Shown one piece after another: positions 53,144 to 62,488 of a stretch of DNA of 64,000 nt. The notes beneath the pieces were generated by a model. That model saw only the letters and a list, made by a program, of their open reading frames with translations. It did not search any database and was not told where the DNA came from. Source of the DNA: Nitrospirillum viridazoti CBAmc (GTDB taxonomy: Bacteria > Pseudomonadota > Alphaproteobacteria > Azospirillales > Azospirillaceae); contig NZ_CP022110.1 of assembly GCF_000730165.1 (NCBI RefSeq), positions 1,309,501-1,373,500 on the forward strand, given 5' to 3'. Made by a program: the position numbers and the translations under genes. The first letter of the stretch is position 1; the number at the start of each line of letters is the position of its first letter.

Positions 53144-53641
53144 TCAGTATATGACGGTCACGGTGATCGTGTCGGAATAGGCCCCCGGCTGGACGATCTG
53201 GCCGGCCGGCATGCTGCCGTAGATGGGGTGGACGGTATGGCAGGGCGACAGGCAGTCGCCGACGACGGTACGGGTGGAACCGCTGCCGTCACCCCATATG
53301 TTGGACCGCAGGGAGTCGGTGAAGAGCTGGTAGTTCAGGTTATAACCGCCGTACAGCATGCGGCGGCTGCTGTAGCTGCCGCTGTTGCCGCTGCTCAACG
53401 TGACGGTATAGCCGGCCGGCAGGGCCGCCGTGCAGTCCACCGTAACGCCGCCCGTGCTGTTCGTGGGGAAGGCACGGAAGGGGATATAGGTGCCATAATT
53501 CAGGGTGGTGACCGATACCGTGCACTGGGCCTGGGCCCTGTGGGGTATCAGCAGAAGGGCCAGCGCCAGCAGCAGGGCGGTGGGCAGCCATGTGCGCCAG
53601 CCGCGCGTCCGGCGGCGCTGGGGCAAGGGACGGCGGGTCAT
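53144..53641 (-). CDS. Spore coat U-domain pilus subunit (tip or minor subunit)
   Basis: The 165-residue secreted subunit has a signal peptide (about 18-39, ending AQA) and a spore coat U domain (CTVSVTTLNYGTYIPF, VTVDCTAALPAGYTVTLSSG, QPGAYSDTITVTVIY). Cys pairs are present. In archaic (Csu-type) pili the SCPU subunit encoded after the usher is typically the tip adhesin, suggesting CsuE-like function. It overlaps the usher gene by 4 nt (translational coupling). Confidence 0.85.
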   Translation of the reverse strand: MTRRPLPQRRRTRGWRTWLPTALLLALALLLIPHRAQAQCTVSVTTLNYGTYIPFRAFPTNSTGGVTVDCTAALPAGYTVTLSSGNSGSYSSRRMLYGGYNLNYQLFTDSLRSNIWGDGSGSTRTVVGDCLSPCHTVHPIYGSMPAGQIVQPGAYSDTITVTVIY

Positions 53642-56037
53642 GGCACCTCCTTCCGGCAGAGCAGGGGACCGAGGGTGGGGATGTCGTCCGGCCGGTCCTG
53701 ATAGTCGAATTCGGCCATGCAGCGCCGGCGGTTGGGCAGGGTCACCGTCAGGCGGTTGCGCGCCGACAGGTCCAATACGTAGGCCAGGCCGTCATATCCC
53801 ACCGGCGTCCGCGCCCCGGTGGCGTCCAGTATGGCCTCGCTGCCCATGGGCAGGGGCTGGCCGTCCTCATCCACCAGGCGCAGCAGCGCGCCGTGGGCGC
53901 GGCGCAGGGGGAAGCGCACCACCACGCCCGACCGGTCCTGCGGCCGCACCGTCTGGGCCGTGGTGGCGGCATCCATGTCGATGGGCAGGTCCGTGGGATC
54001 GATGGCCAGCTGGTTGGCATCGAAGGAGCGCAGATCCGGAACCAGCAGGCGGCCGCCGCCGTCGGTCACGCCCACCGGACGGTTTTCCCCCAGGACGTGC
54101 AGGCCGGCGGTGCCATCGGCATCCACCACGGCGAAGCTGTCGTTGATGGGGGTGGAGGCGAACAGGGCACCGTCCAGCAGCGACAGGGCGCCCTGGATCT
54201 CGGCCCGACCGGCGGTCTCCTCGCCGCTGTGGTCCACGCCGCCCGACAGCAGGGCCCAGGGCGCGCGGTACTGCAGGTCGGCGAAGGCGTGGGTTTGCTG
54301 TCCGCCGGCGGCGTAGGCCTGATAGCCGTAATCCCCTGTCTCGTTGGCCGATTGATTGGCCTGCAACTGACCGTAGAGCCCGCTGGAGCCGCCGCCCAGG
54401 CTGGCGCTGGCCGAACTGCGGCTGCCCAGCGGCAGGGTCAGCGTCAGCAGAAGGCCGGTGCTGCGTCCGGTGGCGAAATCATGGAAGCCGGTAGCCGCGA
54501 GGGTCAGTGATCCCAGTTGCGCCGAATAGCTGCCCGACAGCACATGGGCGTGGGTGGCCGGCGACACCGACACGGTGGTGCCCGACAGCAAGGTGTCGCG
54601 GGCATAGAAGGTCAACGGCGTGGCGCTGGCGTCGCGGTCCAGTCCGGTATAGCTGAGCGCCAGTGAGCCGTAGGGCCCCAGCGCGAAACTCAGGCCTGCG
54701 TTGATCTGCTGGTGGGCCACGCCATCGCCGGTCAGTGCCGCGATGTCGCGGTAGCCCCGGTTGGCGCGGGTGATGGAGGCATTGAAGCTGATGTCCTCGC
54801 CCATGCGCTGGAACCCGGCGGAGAATTGGGCACCATTGCCGGCACTGCCGGCGGCACTGAGCGTCAGCACGCCGAAGTCGGCCACGTTCACGGCTGCGCC
54901 GATGCCGCCCATGGCCAGGCCGCCGGCCCCCTCGACATGGCCTTCCACCGTGACCGCGTTTGACAGGCCGCGGCGGTAGGTGGCCGACCCCGTGAGCCGT
55001 CCATAATTGTTGCTCTGCAGGCCCCAGTCGCGGCGCACCGCCCCCACCTCCGCCGAATAGGCCTGCAGCCCGGCGGACAGCAGGTTGCTGCTGGCGTAAA
55101 AGGGCAGGCGACTGGTCACCTGGTGGCCCAGGGCATCGGTCAGGGTCATGGCCACCGTGCCCGCGCCGGTGATCATCGGCAGGGTGGGCACCTGGAAGGG
55201 CCCCGCCGTCACCTGGCTGGAGAACAGGCGCGTGCTGTTGACCATGACATCGACGGTCGAGGGAACGGCGGCGGAGCCCAGAACGGAGGGGACGGGGAAG
55301 GTGGTCAGGTCCGGCCGCATTGAGAAGTCGGAATTGATCTGCACGCCGCCAAGGCGCACGGGCCGGGTCCAGGCGGTGCCGCCGCCGACGAAGTCGCCCA
55401 GGCGATAGCGGCGCAGGCTGTCGGGGTCGGAATAGACGTAGGCGCTGTCCAGACGCAGCGCCTGGAAGGCGCCGTTGCTGCCCGTGGTGCCGCCAGCGCG
55501 CGCCAGCAGGCCGGTGGAAATCACGCCCCAGGGGGAGAAGCCACGCAGGTCGAACAGGCCCGTGGCCAGACTTTGGCTGCCGCTGGGGCCGCCGCTGGTG
55601 CTGCCGGCCAGGTCATAGTTCAAGGTGGCGCCGGTGGCGCTTTGCACGGTGCCGGCCGGCGGCTGCGGCTGGTGTGCGGGGAGCAGCAGGGCCGGCACCA
55701 GCCGCTCATCCGTCGCCGTCACGTACAGGGTCTGGGTGCTGGCTTCCATGCGGATATCCAGCCCAGGCGTCCCCGCCAACGGCACCAGTCCTTGGGCATC
55801 CGCCGGCGTCTCGGGCGGTAGTCGCAGCCCCAGGTCCCGCAGCTGGTCCAGACGGGCGAAAAGGGCACCGTCACGCATCACGAACTCCCCGATCTTGCCC
55901 GTGGGGTAGCCGTTGATCACGATCTCCAGCAGGCGGAGTTCATCGGCCATCGCCATAGGCAGCGTCAGCACGGCCTGAGGCAGCAGGGCGATGGCCGCAG
56001 CGGCGCAGGCCCGCCGCAGCCATCGGGGCGGGCTCAT
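53638..56037 (-). CDS. Outer-membrane usher of an archaic chaperone-usher pilus
   Basis: The usher forms the outer-membrane pore through which pilus subunits are assembled. The 799-residue protein has a signal peptide, an N-terminal chaperone-binding domain (LRLLEIVINGYPTGKIGEFV) and a transmembrane beta barrel with plug. A C-terminal region follows with the conserved pattern ending CMAEFDYQDRPDDIP and two late Cys residues. It is the CsuD-type member of the operon, overlapping the chaperone and SCPU genes by 4 nt at each end. Confidence 0.93.
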   Translation of the reverse strand: MSPPRWLRRACAAAAIALLPQAVLTLPMAMADELRLLEIVINGYPTGKIGEFVMRDGALFARLDQLRDLGLRLPPETPADAQGLVPLAGTPGLDIRMEASTQTLYVTATDERLVPALLLPAHQPQPPAGTVQSATGATLNYDLAGSTSGGPSGSQSLATGLFDLRGFSPWGVISTGLLARAGGTTGSNGAFQALRLDSAYVYSDPDSLRRYRLGDFVGGGTAWTRPVRLGGVQINSDFSMRPDLTTFPVPSVLGSAAVPSTVDVMVNSTRLFSSQVTAGPFQVPTLPMITGAGTVAMTLTDALGHQVTSRLPFYASSNLLSAGLQAYSAEVGAVRRDWGLQSNNYGRLTGSATYRRGLSNAVTVEGHVEGAGGLAMGGIGAAVNVADFGVLTLSAAGSAGNGAQFSAGFQRMGEDISFNASITRANRGYRDIAALTGDGVAHQQINAGLSFALGPYGSLALSYTGLDRDASATPLTFYARDTLLSGTTVSVSPATHAHVLSGSYSAQLGSLTLAATGFHDFATGRSTGLLLTLTLPLGSRSSASASLGGGSSGLYGQLQANQSANETGDYGYQAYAAGGQQTHAFADLQYRAPWALLSGGVDHSGEETAGRAEIQGALSLLDGALFASTPINDSFAVVDADGTAGLHVLGENRPVGVTDGGGRLLVPDLRSFDANQLAIDPTDLPIDMDAATTAQTVRPQDRSGVVVRFPLRRAHGALLRLVDEDGQPLPMGSEAILDATGARTPVGYDGLAYVLDLSARNRLTVTLPNRRRCMAEFDYQDRPDDIPTLGPLLCRKEVP

Positions 56038-56813
56038 CGCGCGGCGGCCACCGTGACCGGCTGATCCAGCGCGCCGCTGTCGGCCCGCGCCGTCAGGCGC
56101 AGTGTGCTGCCGGCGGCGGGGGCGGCCAGCCCGGGCATGCGCCAGCGGCGCGTGGACCCCGGCAGGATGTAGGGCGATACATTGTCTTCCGCCTTCACGG
56201 CGCGACCGTCGGGCGCTGTCAGGACGATATTGCGGACGGTCTCATGCCGGTTGCCGTCATTGGTGGCCACCAGGTAGGCCTCGCCGCCGTTATTCTCCAC
56301 CTGCCAGCGCACATGGGATGCGATCCGGGTGCTGGGTTCGGCAAAGATGGGGATGGACAGGCGCAGGGCGATGCGGACGGTGCCGGGGTCGGCCGGCGGC
56401 GGGATCTGGTCCAGCAGAATGCGGTAGCTGGCTTCCCGGCCCTGTGGCGGGTGGCGCACGGCGATGCGGACCACTTGGCTGGTGGCGGCGGGAATGGTAC
56501 CGATGGGTGGGCTGGCCAGCAATTCCTCGGTCGGCGTCAACTGATCGTTGCCGTCCACCTGGCTCCAGCGGAAGCCGCGGATCTGGTACGAGGCCTCGGT
56601 GTCGCTCTGGTTGATGACGGTGAAGGCCACCGCCGTCTGGCCCGGGGCCAGCTGCATGGTCACCGGCAGCACCGTGAGGCTTTGGGCCCCGGCGGCCGGC
56701 GAAAGTGCCGCCACCGCAACCAGGGCTACCCCGCCCAACAGCGATCGCCAGAGGGGGGCGGAACGGGGCACGCCATGCGGGCGTCGTCGAGACGGGTTCC
56801 GGGAATCCTTCAT
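56034..56813 (-). CDS. Periplasmic pilus chaperone (PapD/CsuC-like)
   Basis: The 259-residue protein has a signal peptide (about 20-43, ending AGA) and two immunoglobulin-like domains. Subunit-binding strand residues lie in LTVLPVTMQLAPGQTAVAFTVINQ, and the hinge region is near VRIALRLSIPIFAEP, both family marks. It would hold pilins in a folded, assembly-ready state. Gene order (major SCPU, chaperone, usher, SCPU) is that of Csu pili. Confidence 0.92.
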   Translation of the reverse strand: MKDSRNPSRRRPHGVPRSAPLWRSLLGGVALVAVAALSPAAGAQSLTVLPVTMQLAPGQTAVAFTVINQSDTEASYQIRGFRWSQVDGNDQLTPTEELLASPPIGTIPAATSQVVRIAVRHPPQGREASYRILLDQIPPPADPGTVRIALRLSIPIFAEPSTRIASHVRWQVENNGGEAYLVATNDGNRHETVRNIVLTAPDGRAVKAEDNVSPYILPGSTRRWRMPGLAAPAAGSTLRLTARADSGALDQPVTVAAAR

Positions 56814-56881
56814 TTTGCCCCCACGCGTTTCGAGAGATGGAGCCGATAGGGAGTGGCGGGCGATGCTGCGCCCTGCCGTGG

Positions 56882-57376
56882 TCAGTAGCTGACGGTCGCG
56901 GTGATGGTGTCGGAGTAGGCCCCCGGCGTGACGAACTGCGATGCGGGCAGCCGGCCGTAGACAGTCACCGTTTGCAGGGAACCGGAGCCAATGCCGGTGA
57001 CCGTGTCGGTGCCGACGGTGATGCCCCAGTTCTGGCTATGGCCGGTATCGCGGTAGAGCCCATAGTTCAACATGTCGCCGGACGGGCCCGTCATCTGCCG
57101 GGTGGTGACCGTGGCGCCCGGGGCACTGCCGGCGTCCAGCCCGATGTTATAGGCCGTCGTGTTGGTGCAGGTGACGGAAATGATGGACGTGGCGTCCACC
57201 GAGGCCCCGGTATAGGTGCCGAAGGCGAGGGCTGTGGCGCTGACCTGGCAGGTCGCCCGGACGGTTGCCGTCACCTGGAACGTGGTGGTCGCCGTTGCCT
57301 GCGCGTGGGCCATCCGCGCCGGGGACCAAGTGATAAGGGCGATGCCGAAGAAGACGAAGCTAAGTAACCGAGGCAT
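56882..57376 (-). CDS. Major spore coat U-domain pilin (CsuA/B-like)
   Basis: The 164-residue secreted protein begins with a signal peptide (about 1-25, ending AHA) followed by TTFQVTATVRATCQVSATAL, the typical donor strand and first strand of CsuA/B pilins. It ends SQFVTPGAYSDTITATVSY. A spore coat U domain is complete, including the two Cys. As the first gene of the operon it is the best candidate for the major rod subunit. Upstream, the AT-rich stretch 57450-57490 probably carries the promoter. Confidence 0.87.
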   Translation of the reverse strand: MPRLLSFVFFGIALITWSPARMAHAQATATTTFQVTATVRATCQVSATALAFGTYTGASVDATSIISVTCTNTTAYNIGLDAGSAPGATVTTRQMTGPSGDMLNYGLYRDTGHSQNWGITVGTDTVTGIGSGSLQTVTVYGRLPASQFVTPGAYSDTITATVSY

Positions 57377-57531
57377 GGCGGTACCCCCTTGTTGGAGAGT
57401 TCCGCATGCTTATTCCGCCACCCAGCCCCTGTCCTTGATTTGGCGCAGTCAGGGGTTGATTTAATCGATCCTATGAACCGGAAAATTTAGGGAACGTTTC
57501 CCCCATGCCTACCGGCGCGTTGGCGGCCTGC

Positions 57532-58593
57532 TCATGGCATGGCCTTCAGGATGGACAGCAGAATATCCTGCGACCGGCGCTGGCCATAGCCCTTGCCGTA
57601 GGCGCTGGAGGTAACGGCTACCACCAAGTCCAGCGATGGCACCACGTAGATCTTGTTGCCGCCGTTGCCCGAGGCGAAGTGGACGGGCACGATGCGGCCA
57701 TCGCCCAGGGGCTCATCCTTGGCGTACCACATATAGCCATAGAAATCGGCGTAGGGGTCGCTGGCGGCAATGGGGTGGATGCGGGCCAGACTGTCGCTCA
57801 GCCACCGTTGGCTGATGACACGTCGGCCGTTATGGGTCCCCTGATTCAGGACCATCTGGCCGATGGTGGCGGCGTCGCGGGCGGTGATCGACAGGTTGCC
57901 CTGGCCGGTGCCGTGGCGGCCGGGAAGCTGGCGCCAGCTGTGGGCCGCGATGCCCAGCGGGCCGAACAGGGCCTCCTGCGCCAGCCTGTCAAGGCTTTGG
58001 CCCGTGGCGCACTCCACAATCAGCCCAACCAGGAAGGCATTGAGGGAACAGTACTGATAGGTGCGGCCCGGCGGCTCGCGCACCGGCACGGCCAGGGCGG
58101 CGCCGGCCCAGTCGCCGGTCTTCTCCCCCGCCTCATCCAGCGTGTCCTCATTGCCGGGCGAGGCGGGGTCGGTGTCGTCGGCCGCCAGGCCGGAGCGCAT
58201 GGTCAGCAGGTCGCGAATGGTGATGGCCTCCCATCCTGAGGGTAGGGGGCTTGGCAGGTAGCGCGCGATGGGGGCGTCCACGCCTGCCACCCGGCCGCGA
58301 TCGATGGCGATGCCCATCAGCAGGCTGGTAAGGCTTTTGGTGGCGGAGCGGATGTCGTGCAGGGTGGTGGCGTCATCGCCGTTGTAATAGGCCTCGGCGA
58401 TGCCCCGGCCATGCCGCAGCACCACCACGCCCTTGAGGTCGGGATGGGGATCATCGCGCCGGCTGTCCAGCAGGGCGGTCAGCCTGGCCGAGGAAACCTC
58501 CCCCGCGCCGGCTGTTGCGGGCGTGACGCCCATGAACGCCGTCCCCGCCAAGCCACCCAGCACCGCCCGCCGGCTGCACCATCCCCCGTCCAT
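57532..58593 (-). CDS. Serine hydrolase of the class C beta-lactamase / esterase family
   Basis: The 353-residue enzyme has a twin-arginine-type signal (SRRAVLGGLAGTAFMG), suggesting export as a folded protein. Catalytic motifs are SATK (83-86, nucleophile Ser and general-base Lys) and a YCS at 181-183. HFASGNGGNKIYV in the C-terminal part takes the place of the KTG box. It could be a penicillin-binding-protein-like esterase or peptidase; true beta-lactamase activity is not implied. It is divergent from the DUF1080 gene. Confidence 0.87.
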   Translation of the reverse strand: MDGGWCSRRAVLGGLAGTAFMGVTPATAGAGEVSSARLTALLDSRRDDPHPDLKGVVVLRHGRGIAEAYYNGDDATTLHDIRSATKSLTSLLMGIAIDRGRVAGVDAPIARYLPSPLPSGWEAITIRDLLTMRSGLAADDTDPASPGNEDTLDEAGEKTGDWAGAALAVPVREPPGRTYQYCSLNAFLVGLIVECATGQSLDRLAQEALFGPLGIAAHSWRQLPGRHGTGQGNLSITARDAATIGQMVLNQGTHNGRRVISQRWLSDSLARIHPIAASDPYADFYGYMWYAKDEPLGDGRIVPVHFASGNGGNKIYVVPSLDLVVAVTSSAYGKGYGQRRSQDILLSILKAMP

Positions 58594-58731
58594 ACCGCCA
58601 CTCCCCCTTGGTTGAGGGGCGCAGCCTTGCCGAGTCCGGTGATGGGGACAACGGCCATCCGCGCATGGAGGGGTGGGGCCACTTCGCGTCGGCGGAATGA
58701 ATTCCCTGACGTTTCGCCCGCATCGCTGCTA

Positions 58732-58745
58732 TGAAATCGATAACA
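58732..58745. promoter_or_regulatory. LacI-family-like operator upstream of the DUF1080 gene
   Basis: TGAAATCGATAACA is an imperfect palindrome centred on CG (4 of 6 arm positions match), the shape of LacI/GalR operators, 33 nt before the ATG of a sugar-degradation-type gene. No LacI regulator is encoded nearby. Confidence 0.35.
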
Positions 58746-58777
58746 TTTAGACAATCACCAAGGTTTTGGGAGGCGAC

Positions 58778-59743
58778 ATGGCGATGCGGGCGGCGTGGGC
58801 ACTGGTTCTGGCGGTAGGGATGGGGATGGGGATGGGCGGCGCGGCCCCGGCCCGGGCGGCGGACAAGGCGGCGGACAATCCGGCGCTGGAGGCCGTGCTG
58901 GCGGGGGATCCGCCGTTCCAGCCGCAAAGCCTGCGCCTGGTGGACGTGCCGGCCCCAGCCGGTCCGGCGGTCAGCCTGTTCAACGGCCGCGACCTGAATG
59001 ATTGGGACGCCTGGCTGGGCTATCCCGATCCGGCGCGCACCTACCTGGCCCAGCCCGGCCAGAGCTCCATCGGCGCCGACAAGGCCGCCATCGCCAAGAT
59101 TTTCCATGTGGTGACGGAGGAGGGGGAACCGGCGATCTTCATCACCGGGCAGACCTGGGGCGGCATCGTCAACCGGGGCGACTACGCCAACTATCATCTG
59201 CGCCTGGAATACAAGTGGGGCAAGACCCGCTACGCCCCGCGCCTGGACCTGCCCTGGAACAACGGCCTGCTGTACCATAGCCATGGCGCGCCGGGCGCCG
59301 TCTACGGCACCTGGATGGCGGCGGCAGAGTTCGAGATCATGCTGGGCTCCGTCGGCATGGTGGTGCCCGTGGGCCCCAACGTGACGGCGATGACCGAGGT
59401 GGGGCGCGACCGTGCGCTGATCGATCCCCAGCGCCGCTACATGATGGGCGGCCGGGCGGTCACCGTGCAGCAGCCGGCCTGGAACGTGGAGGCCGGCAGC
59501 AACGCCGAAAAGCCGGTGGGGGAGTGGAACGTGCTGGACCTCTATGTCGTGGGCGACCAGGCGGTGCACGTGGTGAACGGCGTGCCGGTGATGGTGGTGC
59601 GCGACCTGCGGATGCGGGAGGGCGCGGGCTGGATGCCTCTGACCCACGGCCGCATCCAGCTGCAGTCCGAAGGAGCGGAAACCTATTTCCGCCGCATCAC
59701 GCTGGAGCCGATCACGCGCTTGCCCAGGGTGGTCCAGGATTAG
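58778..59743 (+). CDS. DUF1080 (3-keto-disaccharide hydrolase-type) secreted protein
   Basis: The 321-residue protein has a signal peptide (about 5-28, ending ARA) and a laminin-G/concanavalin-like fold marked by SLFNGRDLNDWDAWLG, FHVVTEEGEPAIF, YHLRLEYKWG and WNVLDLYVVGDQAVHVVNG. DUF1080 proteins hydrolyse 3-keto-glycosides or bind sugars in the periplasm. ATG 58778 has GGGAGG just upstream. An upstream LacI-like operator suggests sugar-responsive control (inference). Confidence 0.85.
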   Translation: MAMRAAWALVLAVGMGMGMGGAAPARAADKAADNPALEAVLAGDPPFQPQSLRLVDVPAPAGPAVSLFNGRDLNDWDAWLGYPDPARTYLAQPGQSSIGADKAAIAKIFHVVTEEGEPAIFITGQTWGGIVNRGDYANYHLRLEYKWGKTRYAPRLDLPWNNGLLYHSHGAPGAVYGTWMAAAEFEIMLGSVGMVVPVGPNVTAMTEVGRDRALIDPQRRYMMGGRAVTVQQPAWNVEAGSNAEKPVGEWNVLDLYVVGDQAVHVVNGVPVMVVRDLRMREGAGWMPLTHGRIQLQSEGAETYFRRITLEPITRLPRVVQD

Positions 59744-60019
59744 GGTCAGAACCGGAACTGAACCTCGGTTCAACGGCGGGGTCCTGCATCTCCGCATCAC
59801 CATCGCGCATATCAAGTTTATGTTAATGACATTCGCGCACCCAGTACGCGTTTTTCGCGTAGTGCGACTATCTTTCATAGAAACCGTATTATGATTGACT
59901 CCTATTGCGTGTGGGTCCAGTCTCTCGTGGCACACCTAAAAAGATCGGGCCAAGCCCGACGGCAGACCAACCGCCAGCGGCTGGACAAGATACCTTGTCC
60001 AGAAACGAGGAGACACGCC

Positions 60020-61294
60020 ATGAATATGATCGCCTACCGGCAGGTTAATGCTTTCGCCCAAGCTGTTTCGGCGCCCACACTGCAATATGCCCAAACTCTT
60101 TTTCATGAGAACAACACTGCGTTCGTTGCGTCCCCTAAGATCTATAAGCGCTTTCCCCAGGTAAAGATTGATGATTTTTCCACAATACTGGCCGCTGTCT
60201 GGGCCGACAGCGTTTCCGGTGCAGGCTCCATCAAGGCTTGGCTGCGTGCCTCTACCGCCGGTTGGTCCGACATCGAGATCACCAATGCGGCGAATGTCAC
60301 CTACGCCAGCTGGCACGGCCTGTTGGTCCGCAAGAACCTGCAAGACGTCGGGAAATATCCGGCCGTTACCAATGACTATTACAGCTCCCCGGACGTGATC
60401 GCCCGCCGCCAGCGCGTGGACGACCCCGGCACCTTCCTGACCGCCCAATCCTATGGCACCAATCCATGGGAACAACCGGTGCGTGGCCTGAACTATCTCT
60501 ATCTGCGGGCCAAGAACCTCTACCCGGGTGGTCTTGAAGGTAATTTCGTCGCATACAACTACAAAGGGTCAGTGACTCCGCCGTCCAAGTGGAACCCACT
60601 GAGCACGGAGACAGGCAGCTCGACATCCGCGATCAAGGCCAGTTCGATCAGTCCCGTCCTGCCTTCCGGCCAGATCGGCGTGACCTTCGACCCGTTCCTG
60701 TTTAACTTCGCCGCCGATCCGGGCGAGCATAATTGCATCTCCGTGCTGGCCCAGACGGCCTATTATACCAACCCCCTGCCCGACGACGCCAATTTCAGCA
60801 TCGCCACCTGGTTGCTTAACGATCTGGCGTCAGCCTGGCACAATGTCGCGCAGCCGACCCAGTCCAAGAACTTCCTGTATTTCACGAACCGGGACGATAC
60901 GCCGGAGCGCTTTCGTTTCGAAGCGCATGTCTCCAACCTGCCCCTTGGCTCCGTCGTCCAGCTCCGGACCGAGGAGAAACAGCACGGGGGGGTGGAAATC
61001 AACAGCGGTCCCGTCCACATCTCCAGCGCCAGCGCCGTGATCATCGCCGAGGGTGTAATCAATCCCAAATATGACGGAAGGCTGGAAGTGACGCTGGACG
61101 TGCCGGGCCTCAACGGACGGCTGCCCCCGGAAGCTGTCGTCGAGATCCGCACCTTCTGGCAGGTGCAGGACGACAATCCGAACCATGCCAAAGCCGTTGT
61201 CCTGGCGGCCCGCAACCATCGGACGTTGCTGGATGGCGATGCGGCCGAACTGTTTCTGGGATCGTTCACCTTCGTCGGTGGCAGCCCGGATTGA
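60020..61294 (+). CDS. Hypothetical protein, 424 residues, unrecognised
   Basis: I do not recognise this protein. It has no signal peptide or membrane segment and begins MNMIAYRQVNAFAQAVSAPT. The first half is mixed helix/strand with many aromatic residues (AAVWADSVSGAGSIKAWLRA, SWHGLLVRKN, LNYLYLRAKNLYPGG). The second half is strongly beta (IGVTFDPFLFNFAADPGEH, LPLGSVVQLRTEEKQHGG, GRLEVTLDVPGLNGR). Synonymous codon choice is looser than in neighbours in places (more A/T-ending codons in 60050-60180). CGAGGAG lies 8 nt before the ATG and a terminator follows, so it is monocistronic. Confidence 0.72.
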   Translation: MNMIAYRQVNAFAQAVSAPTLQYAQTLFHENNTAFVASPKIYKRFPQVKIDDFSTILAAVWADSVSGAGSIKAWLRASTAGWSDIEITNAANVTYASWHGLLVRKNLQDVGKYPAVTNDYYSSPDVIARRQRVDDPGTFLTAQSYGTNPWEQPVRGLNYLYLRAKNLYPGGLEGNFVAYNYKGSVTPPSKWNPLSTETGSSTSAIKASSISPVLPSGQIGVTFDPFLFNFAADPGEHNCISVLAQTAYYTNPLPDDANFSIATWLLNDLASAWHNVAQPTQSKNFLYFTNRDDTPERFRFEAHVSNLPLGSVVQLRTEEKQHGGVEINSGPVHISSASAVIIAEGVINPKYDGRLEVTLDVPGLNGRLPPEAVVEIRTFWQVQDDNPNHAKAVVLAARNHRTLLDGDAAELFLGSFTFVGGSPD

Positions 61295-61328
61295 ACATCC
61301 TCGGCGCATCGATATCGACAACAGAGCG

Positions 61329-61362
61329 AGCCCGGCTCCCGAAGGGGCCGGGCTTTCTTCTT
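61329..61362 (+). terminator. Rho-independent terminator after the 424-residue gene
   Basis: The stem AGCCCGGC / GCCGGGCT with a 10-nt loop (61329-61354) is followed by TTCTTCTT. Confidence 0.75.
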
Positions 61363-61430
61363 AGAGTCTGTCTGACAACTTTATGGGTGTGCGAGGCCTC
61401 TGAAGAGGAGGCTGGACATGGCAATCAGGA

Positions 61431-62342
61431 TCAGGCCCCTGCCATCTCCGTCCCCAAGAAATCCAGCAGCAGGCGACTGACCTCATCATGCGCCTCGCGC
61501 GTCGGGAAGTGGCCCACGCCGGGCAGCACCACGCGGCGGTAGGGGCCGGTGAAATGGCCCTCATTGACCTCCGTCGTAGCGGGCAGGGTGCAGCGGTCGT
61601 CCCCGCCCTGGATCATCAGGGTGGGCACGGCCAGGGTGCGGGCGGCGCGCTGGCGCTTTTCCATCTCGGTATAGCGCGGGTCGGGTTTGGCCTCGTCCCA
61701 GCGCACGCGGTAGGAATGCAGGGTGATGGCGGCCCAGTCGGGATTCTCGAAGGCCGCCGCCGTCCGTTCGAACTCCGCCTCCTCATACCACCCGGCGGGG
61801 CTCCAGCTGTCCCATTGATAGCGGGCGAACGCCTTGCCGTCGTGGCAGATGGTTTCCGCCCCGCGCTCCGTCGTCAGGAACCACTGGTACCAGTAGCGCT
61901 GGGCCTGGGGCAGGGGTGGAGTGGGCAGGCTGCCCGGCTCCCACCCCACCGACAAGGCGGCGATGCGGCAGAGGCGGTCGGGCGCCACGGCGGCCAGGAA
62001 ATAGGCGATGCGGGCGCCCCAGTCGTGACCAATGATGCTGAAGCGCTGCCAGTCCAGGGCGTTGGCGAGGTCCAGAGCGTCGTGAGCCAGGGCGGCGATC
62101 TGGCCGGAGCGGGTGGTCTGGCTGGACAGGAAGCGCGTGGGGCCGAAGCCGCGCAGCCAGGGCGCCACCGTTTTGTACCCCGCTTCCCACAGGGCCGGCG
62201 CCACCCGGTCCCAGGTGTGGGCGTCGTCCGGCCAGCCGTGCAGCAGCATCACCGGCGGCCCGTCGGCCGGCCCGCCGGTGATGTAGGCCACGTCCAGCAG
62301 CGGGGTGGCGATATGGGCGATCTCGGGTTCGGTAGTCGACAT
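61431..62342 (-). CDS. Epoxide-hydrolase-like alpha/beta hydrolase
   Basis: The 303-residue enzyme has the alpha/beta-hydrolase fold with HGWP (35-38, oxyanion hole), the nucleophile elbow GHDWG (Asp107) and the catalytic His in LPGVGHFP near the C-terminus. The Asp nucleophile with a Trp after it is typical of epoxide hydrolases and some haloalkane dehalogenases. A tyrosine-containing cap domain (QAQRYWYQWFLTTERG) fits an epoxide hydrolase. Start ATG 62342. The physiological substrate is unknown. Confidence 0.88.
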   Translation of the reverse strand: MSTTEPEIAHIATPLLDVAYITGGPADGPPVMLLHGWPDDAHTWDRVAPALWEAGYKTVAPWLRGFGPTRFLSSQTTRSGQIAALAHDALDLANALDWQRFSIIGHDWGARIAYFLAAVAPDRLCRIAALSVGWEPGSLPTPPLPQAQRYWYQWFLTTERGAETICHDGKAFARYQWDSWSPAGWYEEAEFERTAAAFENPDWAAITLHSYRVRWDEAKPDPRYTEMEKRQRAARTLAVPTLMIQGGDDRCTLPATTEVNEGHFTGPYRRVVLPGVGHFPTREAHDEVSRLLLDFLGTEMAGA

Positions 62343-62488
62343 GGCTATTAAACCTAGCAGCGCGCAGGCCTGTTCCCAACAGGGCAGGCATCTCCGTGTG
62401 CATGAAAATTGCTGAAAAGTTGCCGGCCCGGCGCTGCCCTTCCTTGGATAAAGGTGGGGCTGGTGAGGCGTATGGGTATGGGGAAACA

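Noticed and set aside
61364-61430. Insertion-sequence end (GAGTCTGTCTGACAACTTT) between the 424-residue gene and the hydrolase gene
   Set aside because: It resembles the terminus of some IS5-type elements, but no second inverted repeat, target duplication or transposase is present, so it is at most a remnant.
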